Assembly (NCBI RefSeq): GCF_900114085.1
Contig: NZ_FORU01000019.1
Location: forward strand, 1 to 51,665
Direction: 5' to 3'
DNA from: Myroides guanonis
GTDB lineage: Bacteria; Bacteroidota; Bacteroidia; Flavobacteriales; Flavobacteriaceae
DNA length: 51,665 bases
This document shows, piece by piece, positions 38,176 to 45,438 of the stretch. The notes under the pieces are model-generated. The model saw only the letters and a program-made list of their open reading frames with translations. It was not told the DNA's origin and ran no database searches. The first letter of the stretch is position 1; the number at the start of each line of letters is the position of its first letter. Position numbers and translations under genes: made by a program.

Positions 38176-39525
38176 ATGAAAAACATTTTAATAGTAGGCG
38201 CAGGTCGATCTGCATCCTCTTTAATAAAATATCTACTTGAACAATCCAACAAAGAATCATATCATATAACAATTGCAGACCTCTCTCTTGAATCTGCAAT
38301 TAGAAAAACGAAAAACCATCCAAACGCAACAGCAATTCAATTAGATTTGTTCGACATTGAAACGCGAAGAACAGAAATTCAAAAAGCAGATATTGTAGTT
38401 TCTATGCTACCTGCATCCTACCATATAGAATTAGCCAAAGATTGCATCACCTACAAGAAACACATGGTAACCGCTTCCTATATAAGCCCTGAAATGGCTG
38501 CACTAGATGAAGCTGCAAAAGAGAATGGATTGGTGTTTATGAATGAATGTGGCTTAGACCCAGGTATAGACCATATGAGTGCTATGCGTATTCTTGATGA
38601 AATTAAAGAAAAAGGAGGTAAAACAATATCTTTCCAGTCTTATTGCGGAGGCTTGGTTGCCCCAGAATCAGATGACAATATCTGGAATTACAAATTCACA
38701 TGGAATCCTAGAAATGTAGTACTAGCAGGACAAGGAGGTGCAGCAAAATTCATACAAGAAGGGCAATACAAATACATTCCTTATAACAAGGTTTTTAGAC
38801 GAACCGAATTTATGCAAGTTGAAGGGTATGGCCGTTTTGAAGGGTATGCAAATAGAGATTCTTTAAAATACAGAAAGATCTATGGGCTAGAAGACGCATC
38901 CACAGTATTTAGAGGAACTATTCGTAGGGTTGGATACTCTCGTGCTTGGAATGTATTCGTTGAATTAGGTATTACTGATGATACCTATATAATAGATAAT
39001 TCAGAAACGATGTCTTACAGAGAATTCATTAATCTATATCTCCCATATCATCCTACAGATTCTGTAGAAGTAAAATTAAGACTAGCCTTAAACATAGACA
39101 TGGATGACATTTTATGGGACAAACTAGAAGAGTTAGATATTTTCAATCCTAATAAGATCATAGGATTAAAAAATGCCACTCCAGCTCAAGTTCTAGAAAG
39201 AATTCTAACTGACAGTTGGACTCTTAAAGAACACGATAAAGATATGATTGTGATGTATCACAAAATCGGATATGAGATAAATGGCGAGTTAAAGCAAATA
39301 GACTCAACAATGGTATGTATAGGAGATGATCAAACCTATACAGCAATGGCAAAAACAGTAGGATTACCAGTCGCTATCGCTACCTCAAAAATCCTCAAAG
39401 GAATCATAAACACTCCCGGAGTACAACTTCCTATCGATAAAGAAGTTTATGGCCCTATCCTAAAAGAATTAGAAGAAAACGGAATTATATTCAAAGAAAA
39501 AGAAGTCCCTTACAAGGGGGCATAA
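38176..39525 (+). CDS. Saccharopine dehydrogenase/reductase family protein
   Basis: The N-terminal Rossmann motif is VGAGRSASSLIKYL (residues 7-20), followed by ADIVVSMLPASYHIELAKDC and the conserved ECGLDPGIDHMSA. The C-terminal domain (SYCGGLVAPESDDNIWNYKF) is that of the glutamate-forming saccharopine reductase (LYS9-like). It most likely acts in the saccharopine route of lysine degradation. No lysine-ketoglutarate reductase or other lysine genes lie next to it. The 449-residue length is typical. Confidence 0.88.
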   Translation: MKNILIVGAGRSASSLIKYLLEQSNKESYHITIADLSLESAIRKTKNHPNATAIQLDLFDIETRRTEIQKADIVVSMLPASYHIELAKDCITYKKHMVTASYISPEMAALDEAAKENGLVFMNECGLDPGIDHMSAMRILDEIKEKGGKTISFQSYCGGLVAPESDDNIWNYKFTWNPRNVVLAGQGGAAKFIQEGQYKYIPYNKVFRRTEFMQVEGYGRFEGYANRDSLKYRKIYGLEDASTVFRGTIRRVGYSRAWNVFVELGITDDTYIIDNSETMSYREFINLYLPYHPTDSVEVKLRLALNIDMDDILWDKLEELDIFNPNKIIGLKNATPAQVLERILTDSWTLKEHDKDMIVMYHKIGYEINGELKQIDSTMVCIGDDQTYTAMAKTVGLPVAIATSKILKGIINTPGVQLPIDKEVYGPILKELEENGIIFKEKEVPYKGA

Positions 39526-39532
39526 AACATCA

Positions 39533-39567
39533 AAATCTGGCATGAAATATAATTACATGCCAGATTT
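39533..39567 (+). terminator. Hairpin after the saccharopine reductase gene
   Basis: A perfect 12-base-pair stem (39533-39544 with 39556-39567, 11-base A/T loop) lies 7 bases after the stop codon. The T run after it is short, so termination is likely but not certain. Confidence 0.55.
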
Positions 39568-39653
39568 ACAAATCAAAAACAATCAAAAACCTTACCTTCT
39601 ACACCTACACTCCTTAACAAAAAAACACTCCCATTAATATTATCTTATAAAAC

Positions 39654-40091
39654 TCAAACTCTCATTATACGAGACAACACTGAATTTGAATAACTAGACA
39701 CGAACACTTTATCGTAACGTTCTCTAAGATTAAACTTATCAACAAAATCATTCGCCACCCTTACTTCATCTAATGAATTTTCTTCAATCAAAACAAACCA
39801 AAACTCATCAACACCGATCTCTTTTCTAAAAAAAACCGAGGAAGAAGGAACGTATAAAAATGAATGGAATAAATTGTTTTTTAATCTACTATATTCATAA
39901 AACAATACCCCAACCTTCAAACCATCCACCTCTACTATATTTATTTCAAGCTGAATACAACCCAATAAATTAATACTCTCACTATAATATTTAGTAATAC
40001 GACTAAACACCCTAGTTTCGATTACCATTTCGCTTTTATTACCTATTAACTGTTTGGAATTCAAATTATCTAAAAACACTTGGATATTCAT
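39654..40091 (-). CDS. Hypothetical protein
   Basis: I do not recognise this 145-residue protein. It has no signal peptide or membrane segment, alternates short beta-like and helical stretches (IQLEINIVEVDGLKVGVLFYEY, EFWFVLIEENSLDEVRVANDFV) and ends with SVLSRIMRV. The ATG at 40091 is the only credible start, and coding pattern looks genuine. It is isolated: convergent with the saccharopine reductase gene and divergent from the LytS-type kinase gene. No consensus promoter precedes it. Confidence 0.6.
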   Translation of the reverse strand: MNIQVFLDNLNSKQLIGNKSEMVIETRVFSRITKYYSESINLLGCIQLEINIVEVDGLKVGVLFYEYSRLKNNLFHSFLYVPSSSVFFRKEIGVDEFWFVLIEENSLDEVRVANDFVDKFNLRERYDKVFVSSYSNSVLSRIMRV

Positions 40092-40248
40092 AGCTTTACA
40101 TATTTTAAGTTTTCAAAGAAATCACTTAAAAGGAAACGCTTTTTTGTTTTTATATAAAACAGTAACTTTATTATACTAAATATAAAAAGCTTGATATAAT
40201 AATTTTATCGTTTCGTATAATATATGAGATCCGTCATTAAAGATATTA

Positions 40249-40256
40249 TAAATTTG
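40249..40256 (+). promoter_or_regulatory. -7 promoter element for the LytS/LytT-type operon
   Basis: TAAATTTG matches TAnnTTTG and ends 24 bases before the kinase ATG. No TTG is found at the usual spacing. Confidence 0.5.
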
Positions 40257-40280
40257 TTTCTTTAAATTAAATACTGATTC

Positions 40281-41360
40281 ATGACTACAGATACACAAGG
40301 TTATAGAGACAGGAAAATGTTGGAATTTTTAATTGAAAAAAGACATCGATTAAAACGACACATTCTATTTCTAACCGTATTTTTTCTTATTCTTTATGGA
40401 GAAGGTATTGTTGACGTTTATGGAGCCCCATTTGGATATTATGTAGCAATAACAATCTATATAATATTTGTAATTATGTTCTATGTAAACATGTATGTTT
40501 TAATACCAAAGCTTCTATTCCGTTCTAAATATATTCTATATGGAATTTCTCTACTATTTTTAGCATTGGTAGGTATAAAAGTTTTAGGTTTTTTTCAGCT
40601 TAACTACTTCGATTCTCATAAAATAGTTCAAAATGGAGTACTGAGGCAAAGACCAGATTTATATGGAGTAATCATACTCTGTGCTTCCTTAATATCTGTT
40701 TCAACCACTATAAAATTATTGCAACGTTGGCTTAAAGACAATGAACGGATCTCAGAGTTAAAAAACATTACATTCAATATGGAAATGAATGTATTAAAAA
40801 ACCAAATCAGTCCACACTTCTTATTCAATATGCTAAACAATGTAAAAGCTCTAATAAGAACTAATCCAGAAATGGCTAATACAGTAATTATTAGACTATC
40901 TGAGTTTTTAAGATATCAATTGTACGAAAACAGTGGAGAAAAAACACTTCTAGCATCCGAAGTAGAATTCATAACTAATTTTCTCAATCTTGAAAAAATA
41001 AGAAAAGACGATTTTGAAATAGAAACCATATGCACTATTAGCAAGAACACTCTCAATAGCGTTCTTATTCCCCCTGGTCTATTCACAGTATTTATTGAAA
41101 ACGCTATAAAATACAGTGTAAACCCAAATGGGGATAAAACATATGTAAAAACATATCTTCATATAACAGAAGGAAAACTTAACTTCACATGTACTAATTC
41201 AAACAGTATAGAAACTAACACCACTTACAAAAACAAAAGCAATGGATTGGGACTCATCAATATAAAACGTCGCTTAGAACTTCTTTATAAAGACGAATAC
41301 CAATTAGACATCACAACAAATCAAGAAGAATACAGTGTAAATTTAACCATACCTATATGA
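40281..41360 (+). CDS. LytS/AlgZ-type sensor histidine kinase
   Basis: Residues 25-145 hold four hydrophobic helices with short loops and no large sensor domain. A coiled-coil linker leads to the His_kinase domain with phospho-acceptor His179 in QISPHFLFNMLNN, and the ATP-binding lid with NGLGLINIKRRLELLY near the C-terminus. This architecture is typical of LytS-like kinases. Its stop overlaps the start of the response regulator by 4 bases (ATGA), so they are translated together. The stimulus cannot be read. Confidence 0.92.
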   Translation: MTTDTQGYRDRKMLEFLIEKRHRLKRHILFLTVFFLILYGEGIVDVYGAPFGYYVAITIYIIFVIMFYVNMYVLIPKLLFRSKYILYGISLLFLALVGIKVLGFFQLNYFDSHKIVQNGVLRQRPDLYGVIILCASLISVSTTIKLLQRWLKDNERISELKNITFNMEMNVLKNQISPHFLFNMLNNVKALIRTNPEMANTVIIRLSEFLRYQLYENSGEKTLLASEVEFITNFLNLEKIRKDDFEIETICTISKNTLNSVLIPPGLFTVFIENAIKYSVNPNGDKTYVKTYLHITEGKLNFTCTNSNSIETNTTYKNKSNGLGLINIKRRLELLYKDEYQLDITTNQEEYSVNLTIPI

Positions 41361-42073
41361 ATTGTATTATTATAGACGACGAACCTCTTGCTAGAGAAGA
41401 GCTTCAAGCATTGATTAAAGAAATATCTAGTATTGAGATACTAGATAAATTTTCAACTGCAGTAAAAGCTTTAGAATTCATAAATAACCAGCAAGTGGAT
41501 ATAATATTCCTTGACATAGAAATGCCTTTGATGAATGGACTAGAATTTGCTAAACAAATTCCAGAAAATACATTAATTATTTTTACGACAGCATATCCAC
41601 AATACGCCTTAAAGAGCTATGAACTTGATGCTATTGATTATTTACTAAAACCAATAGACACACATCGATTGGATAAAGCAATCAAAAAAGCTATTTTATA
41701 TAATGAATTGCTTTCAAACAATAAAAATACAATAGAATCAAACACACCTGAATTTCTATTCATAAAAGCAGACAGACGCTTTCATAAAATATATTTTAAG
41801 GATGTATTGTTCATTGAAGGACTTAAGGACTACGTTATTATTCACACCAAAAATCAAAAACTAATAACAGCTATGAATCTAAAGAATATGCATCAGAAAT
41901 TACCTATCGATGACTTTTTTCGCGTAAGTAAGTCTTATATAGTGAATTTAGAATGTATAGAATCATTTGACAATCACTCATTATACATTCAGGAATCTGA
42001 AATTCCATTAGGAGAAGTTTACAAGAAAACCTTTTTTGAAAAATATTTAAAAGGCACCTTTAACATTGACTGA
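41357..42073 (+). CDS. LytTR-family response regulator
   Basis: The N-terminal receiver domain has phospho-acceptor Asp53 (FLDIEMP) and Lys98. The C-terminal LytTR DNA-binding domain spans about residues 135-238 (FIKADRRFHKIYFKDVLFIEGLKDYV, KSYIVNLECI). The 238-residue length is typical. It is the cognate partner of the overlapping kinase. Target genes are not evident; the closest downstream gene is convergent, 8 bases away. Confidence 0.94.
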   Translation: MNCIIIDDEPLAREELQALIKEISSIEILDKFSTAVKALEFINNQQVDIIFLDIEMPLMNGLEFAKQIPENTLIIFTTAYPQYALKSYELDAIDYLLKPIDTHRLDKAIKKAILYNELLSNNKNTIESNTPEFLFIKADRRFHKIYFKDVLFIEGLKDYVIIHTKNQKLITAMNLKNMHQKLPIDDFFRVSKSYIVNLECIESFDNHSLYIQESEIPLGEVYKKTFFEKYLKGTFNID

Positions 42074-42081
42074 TTAACTTC

Positions 42082-43758
42082 TTATTTTGGTATAGATGCA
42101 ATCAATTTCTTAGTGTAGTTAGTTTTAGGATTTTCATATAAGCTATCTGCTTCACCAAATTCCTCGATTAAACCATTCCTCATCACTACCACTGAGTCTG
42201 ACATATATTTCACTACAGCTAAATCGTGAGAAATAAATAAATATGTAAAATCAAATTGGTCTTTTAAGTCATTCAATAAGTTAAGAACCTGTGCTTGCAC
42301 AGATATATCTAAAGCTGAAACAGACTCATCACAAATAATCAGTTTGGGCTGTAACGCGATTGTACGCGCAATGCCAACTCTTTGTCTTTGTCCTCCAGAA
42401 AACTCATGAGGGTACTTTTTAAAACTCGCTTTATCTAATCCAACTGCATTTAATAAGTCCAACACCTTTTCCTTTCGTTCCATATTAGAAAAATACATCT
42501 TATGAACTATCATAGGCTCCATAATTGACTCTCCTACCGTCATTTTAGGATTCAAGGACGAATAAGGGTCTTGAAATATTATTTGAATTTCTTTTCTAAG
42601 GCCTCGTAAGGTTTTTTTATCTAACAATGTTAAATCTACTCCTCTATAAAATATATGACCTCTAGTAGCTTTATCAAGTTGCAAAATAACGTTACCTAAA
42701 GTGGATTTTCCACATCCACTCTCACCTACCAGCCCGAGAGTCTCTCCTTCATAAATATTCAAACTCACCCCCTTCAAAGCTTTGAAACGCTTTTTTGAAA
42801 ACCAAGTTCCTGAACTCAAGTATTCCTTTTCAACATTTAATACTCGCAGTAGAGGTTCAGTTGCATATATCGTTTTTAAACGAGCATCTCTTTCCTCTGG
42901 TTCAATCACCCCTAATTCAATTGTATTGTTCATAAAATCCCCAACAGTAGAAAGTCTTCTTTGTCGATACTCCATGGTTGGACGTGACTTTATTAAAGCC
43001 TGAGTATAAAGTTCTATGGGATTATTAAAAATATCCTCAGTTAATCCTTGCTCTACAATTTCACCCTTATACATCACCACAACCCTTTTAGCAATTTTTG
43101 AAATCAAAGACAAATCATGAGTAATAAAAATAATACTCATCTTGGTTTCTTGCTGTAATTCTTTCAACAATAAAATAATCTCTTCCTGTACGGTAACATC
43201 CAAAGCGGTAGTAGGTTCATCTGCAATCAACAACTTTGGTTTACATGCAATTGCAATTGCAATCATCACACGTTGCTTTTGACCACCCGAAAGCTCATGA
43301 GGATACTTTTTATAAATTACATCAGGATTTGGTAACTTAACTTTTCCAAACAAATTCAACACCTCTTGTTTTAAACCCACCCTGCGAAGAGCAGTGTGTT
43401 CACGCAAAATTTCTTCAACTTGAGCACCACATCTCATAGATGGATTTAAAGAACTCATAGGTTCTTGAAAAATCATACCAATCTCTTTCCCTCTAATTTG
43501 TCGAAAAGCCTTTTCATTTAATTCTACCAATTCAATATCCTTAAACAAAATACTTCCTTGTGAGATGCGAGCTACTCCTTTTGGTAATAATCCCATTATA
43601 GCAAGAGAAGTAATGGACTTTCCGGAACCTGACTCACCAACAATTCCAACTATTTCATTTTCTAGTACTTCAAAAGAACTATCATGTAAAATAGTATTCC
43701 ACTCTCCATCCTTTTTAAAGGCTACCTGAACATTAGATACTTCAATAACTTTAGACAT
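42082..43758 (-). CDS. Fused dipeptide/oligopeptide ABC transporter ATP-binding protein (two ABC domains)
   Basis: Two complete ABC domains are fused in tandem, like DppD and DppF combined. Domain 1 has Walker A GESGSGKS (residues 41-48), LSGGQKQR, and LIADEPTTALD; domain 2 has GESGCGKS, FSGGQRQR and LIICDESVSALD. An oligopeptide-type linker (DIFNNPIELYTQALIKSRPT) joins them. ATG 43758 (MSKVIEV) matches where homology begins. The corresponding permease and substrate-binding genes are not in the window. It is 71 bases after the OsmC-like gene on the same strand and may be co-transcribed. Confidence 0.93.
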   Translation of the reverse strand: MSKVIEVSNVQVAFKKDGEWNTILHDSSFEVLENEIVGIVGESGSGKSITSLAIMGLLPKGVARISQGSILFKDIELVELNEKAFRQIRGKEIGMIFQEPMSSLNPSMRCGAQVEEILREHTALRRVGLKQEVLNLFGKVKLPNPDVIYKKYPHELSGGQKQRVMIAIAIACKPKLLIADEPTTALDVTVQEEIILLLKELQQETKMSIIFITHDLSLISKIAKRVVVMYKGEIVEQGLTEDIFNNPIELYTQALIKSRPTMEYRQRRLSTVGDFMNNTIELGVIEPEERDARLKTIYATEPLLRVLNVEKEYLSSGTWFSKKRFKALKGVSLNIYEGETLGLVGESGCGKSTLGNVILQLDKATRGHIFYRGVDLTLLDKKTLRGLRKEIQIIFQDPYSSLNPKMTVGESIMEPMIVHKMYFSNMERKEKVLDLLNAVGLDKASFKKYPHEFSGGQRQRVGIARTIALQPKLIICDESVSALDISVQAQVLNLLNDLKDQFDFTYLFISHDLAVVKYMSDSVVVMRNGLIEEFGEADSLYENPKTNYTKKLIASIPK

Positions 43759-43829
43759 AATCAATATGTAAACTTGATACGGCAAGGTACTCAAAAAAAT
43801 GATTTCCTAATAAAGCTCTCACTACAACA

Positions 43830-44276
43830 TTAAGCTACTTTAACTTGCTCATATTCCTTAACCAAAGTTAAGATAGTTGGTACTTTTTGGTGAAAGTCTA
43901 TAAAAACAGCACTTCTTTTTTTCAATTCGTCCATCCACTGTTTTAATGCAACAATAGAACGTTCTGAACTAGGTTTCACAACAATATCAACTTTTTTGAA
44001 TATTTGTTTATCAGCAACCTCTGTTTCATTTGTAGCCAACTCTCCTAAAACCTCTATTTGAATAGACTTTAGATTTAAACCTAGTGCTAAACCCAGTTGA
44101 TTACCAACCGCGTGAATACTAACTGCTAATTTAGCCAACTCATATTCCTCAGCAGTACCAACCTCCTTAGACACATCAGCTAGTAGCCCTATTGTTAAGG
44201 AAGTCGTAGCAGTTCTTAACGCGAACTGGGTATCTCTAGTAGTAAATCCCAGCACTTTCACAACATCATTTTTCAT
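43830..44276 (-). CDS. OsmC-like fold protein without catalytic cysteines
   Basis: The 148-residue protein has no cysteine at all. Its central helix (EYELAKLAVSIHAVGNQLGLALGLNLKSIQIEVLGEL) and later strand and helix (FKKVDIVVKPSSERSIVALKQWMDELKKRSAVF) follow the order of the OsmC/Ohr fold, but the two positions of the peroxidatic pair appear to be occupied by other residues (SIH and SAV). I infer a non-peroxidase OsmC relative; it could be a different fold. It sits only 37 bases after a strong terminator and has no recognisable own promoter there, so its expression depends on the leader described at 44277-44681. Confidence 0.55.
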   Translation of the reverse strand: MKNDVVKVLGFTTRDTQFALRTATTSLTIGLLADVSKEVGTAEEYELAKLAVSIHAVGNQLGLALGLNLKSIQIEVLGELATNETEVADKQIFKKVDIVVKPSSERSIVALKQWMDELKKRSAVFIDFHQKVPTILTLVKEYEQVKVA

Positions 44277-44313
44277 TTTTTCTTCTTTTAAATTAGTAAA
44301 TCTATGGTATAAA

Positions 44314-44350
44314 AAAAGTCCTTTTGTCAGTGTTGAACAAAAGGACTTTT
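44314..44350 (-). terminator. Terminator 2 of the leader, directly before the OsmC-like gene
   Basis: A perfect 14-base-pair stem (44314-44327 with 44337-44350, 9-base loop) is followed by a T run on the minus strand. It stands 37 bases before the OsmC-like ATG with no promoter between them. Confidence 0.88.
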
Positions 44351-44376
44351 ATATTTTATTATATTTAAAAATAAAA

Positions 44377-44475
44377 CTACGTTCTTTTAAGACAACACAA
44401 ATCCTCAGGAGTGCAGTGCATCCACTTATAAAATGTATTTTGTTTAGAAATCGTAAAAATCATAGTTTTAAGCAT
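44377..44475 (-). CDS. Candidate leader peptide 2 (32 codons, three Cys codons)
   Basis: ATG 44475 opens directly in the T tract of terminator 1 and the ORF closes at TAG 44377, 26 bases before the 5' arm of terminator 2. The product ends with HCTPEDLCCLKRT and contains the segment NTFYKWM. The clustered Cys codons (one TGC, then TGT TGT) near the end are what a cysteine-sensing leader peptide would show. Codons for E-D-L can pair imperfectly (8 base pairs, two of them G-U) with the terminator 2 5' arm. It is too short for coding statistics, so existence as a protein is inferred. Confidence 0.4.
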   Translation of the reverse strand: MLKTMIFTISKQNTFYKWMHCTPEDLCCLKRT

Positions 44476-44478
44476 AAA

Positions 44479-44508
44479 AAAAGCCCTTGCAAATATGCAA
44501 GGGCTTTT
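44479..44508 (-). terminator. Terminator 1 of the leader
   Basis: A perfect 13-base-pair stem (44479-44491 with 44496-44508, 4-base loop) is followed on the minus strand by a T run. Its 3' arm core GCAAGGGC recurs inside leader ORF 1. Confidence 0.88.
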
Positions 44509-44535
44509 GGATTATATATTAATTATCAATTAAGT

Positions 44536-44607
44536 TTATTCCATAGACGCCCTTGCAGATGAAATCCACATGGTATAAAAATTTGTATGGCACTTTATTG
44601 TTTTCAT
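44536..44607 (-). CDS. Candidate leader peptide 1 (23 codons)
   Basis: ATG 44607 to TAA 44536 encodes a short peptide whose segments include KCHTNFYTMWIS and SSARAS. The codons for S-A-R-A include TGCAAGGGC (44557-44549), identical to the 3' arm of terminator 1, so these bases could pair with its 5' arm. It starts about 11 bases after the predicted transcription start. Segment TNFYTMW resembles NTFYKWM of leader ORF 2. Coding is inferred from architecture, not statistics. Confidence 0.4.
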   Translation of the reverse strand: MKTIKCHTNFYTMWISSARASME

Positions 44608-44624
44608 TATCTTGATTTGAATTG

Positions 44625-44651
44625 CAAAATTGACAATTGCATTTAGAACAA
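44625..44651 (-). promoter_or_regulatory. Candidate promoter of the leader transcript
   Basis: On the minus strand TTG (44651-44649) is followed after 16 bases by CAATTTTG (44632-44625), which differs from TAnnTTTG in its first base. It is just downstream of the exonuclease stop codon. Confidence 0.4.
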
Positions 44652-44681
44652 GCATTACAATATATTGTTTTTAACTTTTAT

Positions 44682-45404
44682 TTAACTAATCTCGACTGAC
44701 ATGATTTCATGCAACCCCAACAATTGCTCTCCCTTAAATCGCAGAAAAACCTGAGCTACAGCTACAACATCCTTTTCGCAATACACTATAATTCGGTCTA
44801 TATTTTTCTCCTTATAAAAAACATCAGCAACTTGGCTTCCATCAATATCGTCCTTAGGAGAAGGAATTTTCAATATTTTAGTAAGAAGTTTTAGAGAAGT
44901 AAAATGTTTATAATCACCAAACTTCCACATCTCCATAGTATCTAGATGAGCTACTTCCCATGGTTTCTTGCCGGACAATTGTAGTTTCTCAGGGATAAGT
45001 ACACCATGAATCAACATTCTTCTTGCAATAAAAGGAAAATCAAATTCTTTTGCATTATGCCCACACAATACATGATAAGATTGATTAAAGTGTGTATTTA
45101 ATAGGTTACTAAAATCAGATAATATGACTTTTTCATCACCGTAAAAAGAAGTTGTTCTAAATTGTCTATCACCTTTTTTAAAAACAAAATAACCAACAGA
45201 TATACATACTATTTTACCAAACTCCGCCCAAATACCAGCACGATTATAAAATTGAGAAACTTCCTCTCCATCCTTTCTTTGGTAAGCAGTTTTGGCCTCA
45301 AACAACTGTTGCATTTCCTCATCCAATGAGTCAAAATTTTCTGTTTCAGGAACCGTTTCTATATCCAGAAACAAAATCTGGTCCAATCTCACCTTATCAA
45401 ACAT
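44682..45404 (-). CDS. PolB-like 3'-5' exonuclease (RNase H-like fold)
   Basis: The DEDD-type motifs are visible: FLDIETVPET (Exo I, Asp-x-Glu), GHNAKEFDFPFIARRM (Exo II), and YCEKDVVAVAQVFL (Exo III, Asp). The protein matches the predicted exonuclease family related to the DNA polymerase B proofreading domain (240 residues). It is cytoplasmic; its substrate and partner are unknown. It is 34 bases after the serine hydrolase gene. Confidence 0.88.
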   Translation of the reverse strand: MFDKVRLDQILFLDIETVPETENFDSLDEEMQQLFEAKTAYQRKDGEEVSQFYNRAGIWAEFGKIVCISVGYFVFKKGDRQFRTTSFYGDEKVILSDFSNLLNTHFNQSYHVLCGHNAKEFDFPFIARRMLIHGVLIPEKLQLSGKKPWEVAHLDTMEMWKFGDYKHFTSLKLLTKILKIPSPKDDIDGSQVADVFYKEKNIDRIIVYCEKDVVAVAQVFLRFKGEQLLGLHEIMSVEIS

Positions 45405-45430
45405 ATCTCTTACATCTAACTTTAAACAAG

Positions 45431-45438
45431 CAAAAATA
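45431..45438 (-). promoter_or_regulatory. -7 promoter element for the exonuclease gene
   Basis: TATTTTTG on the minus strand matches TAnnTTTG and lies 26 bases before the ATG. No TTG at the normal distance is found. Confidence 0.45.

Larger units (their letters stand above)
44277..44681 (-). other. Complex leader region upstream of the OsmC-like gene
   Basis: This 405-base gap contains, in the direction of minus-strand transcription, a candidate promoter (44651-44625), a 23-codon ORF (44607-44536), terminator 1 (44508-44479), a 32-codon ORF (44475-44377) and terminator 2 (44350-44314). There is no recognisable riboswitch. The parts are described as separate features. Confidence 0.6.

Noticed and set aside
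38099..38299. 66-codon open frame on the minus strand at the start of the saccharopine reductase gene
   Set aside because: It overlaps the conserved Rossmann-motif codons of the plus-strand gene and has a low-complexity product without support.
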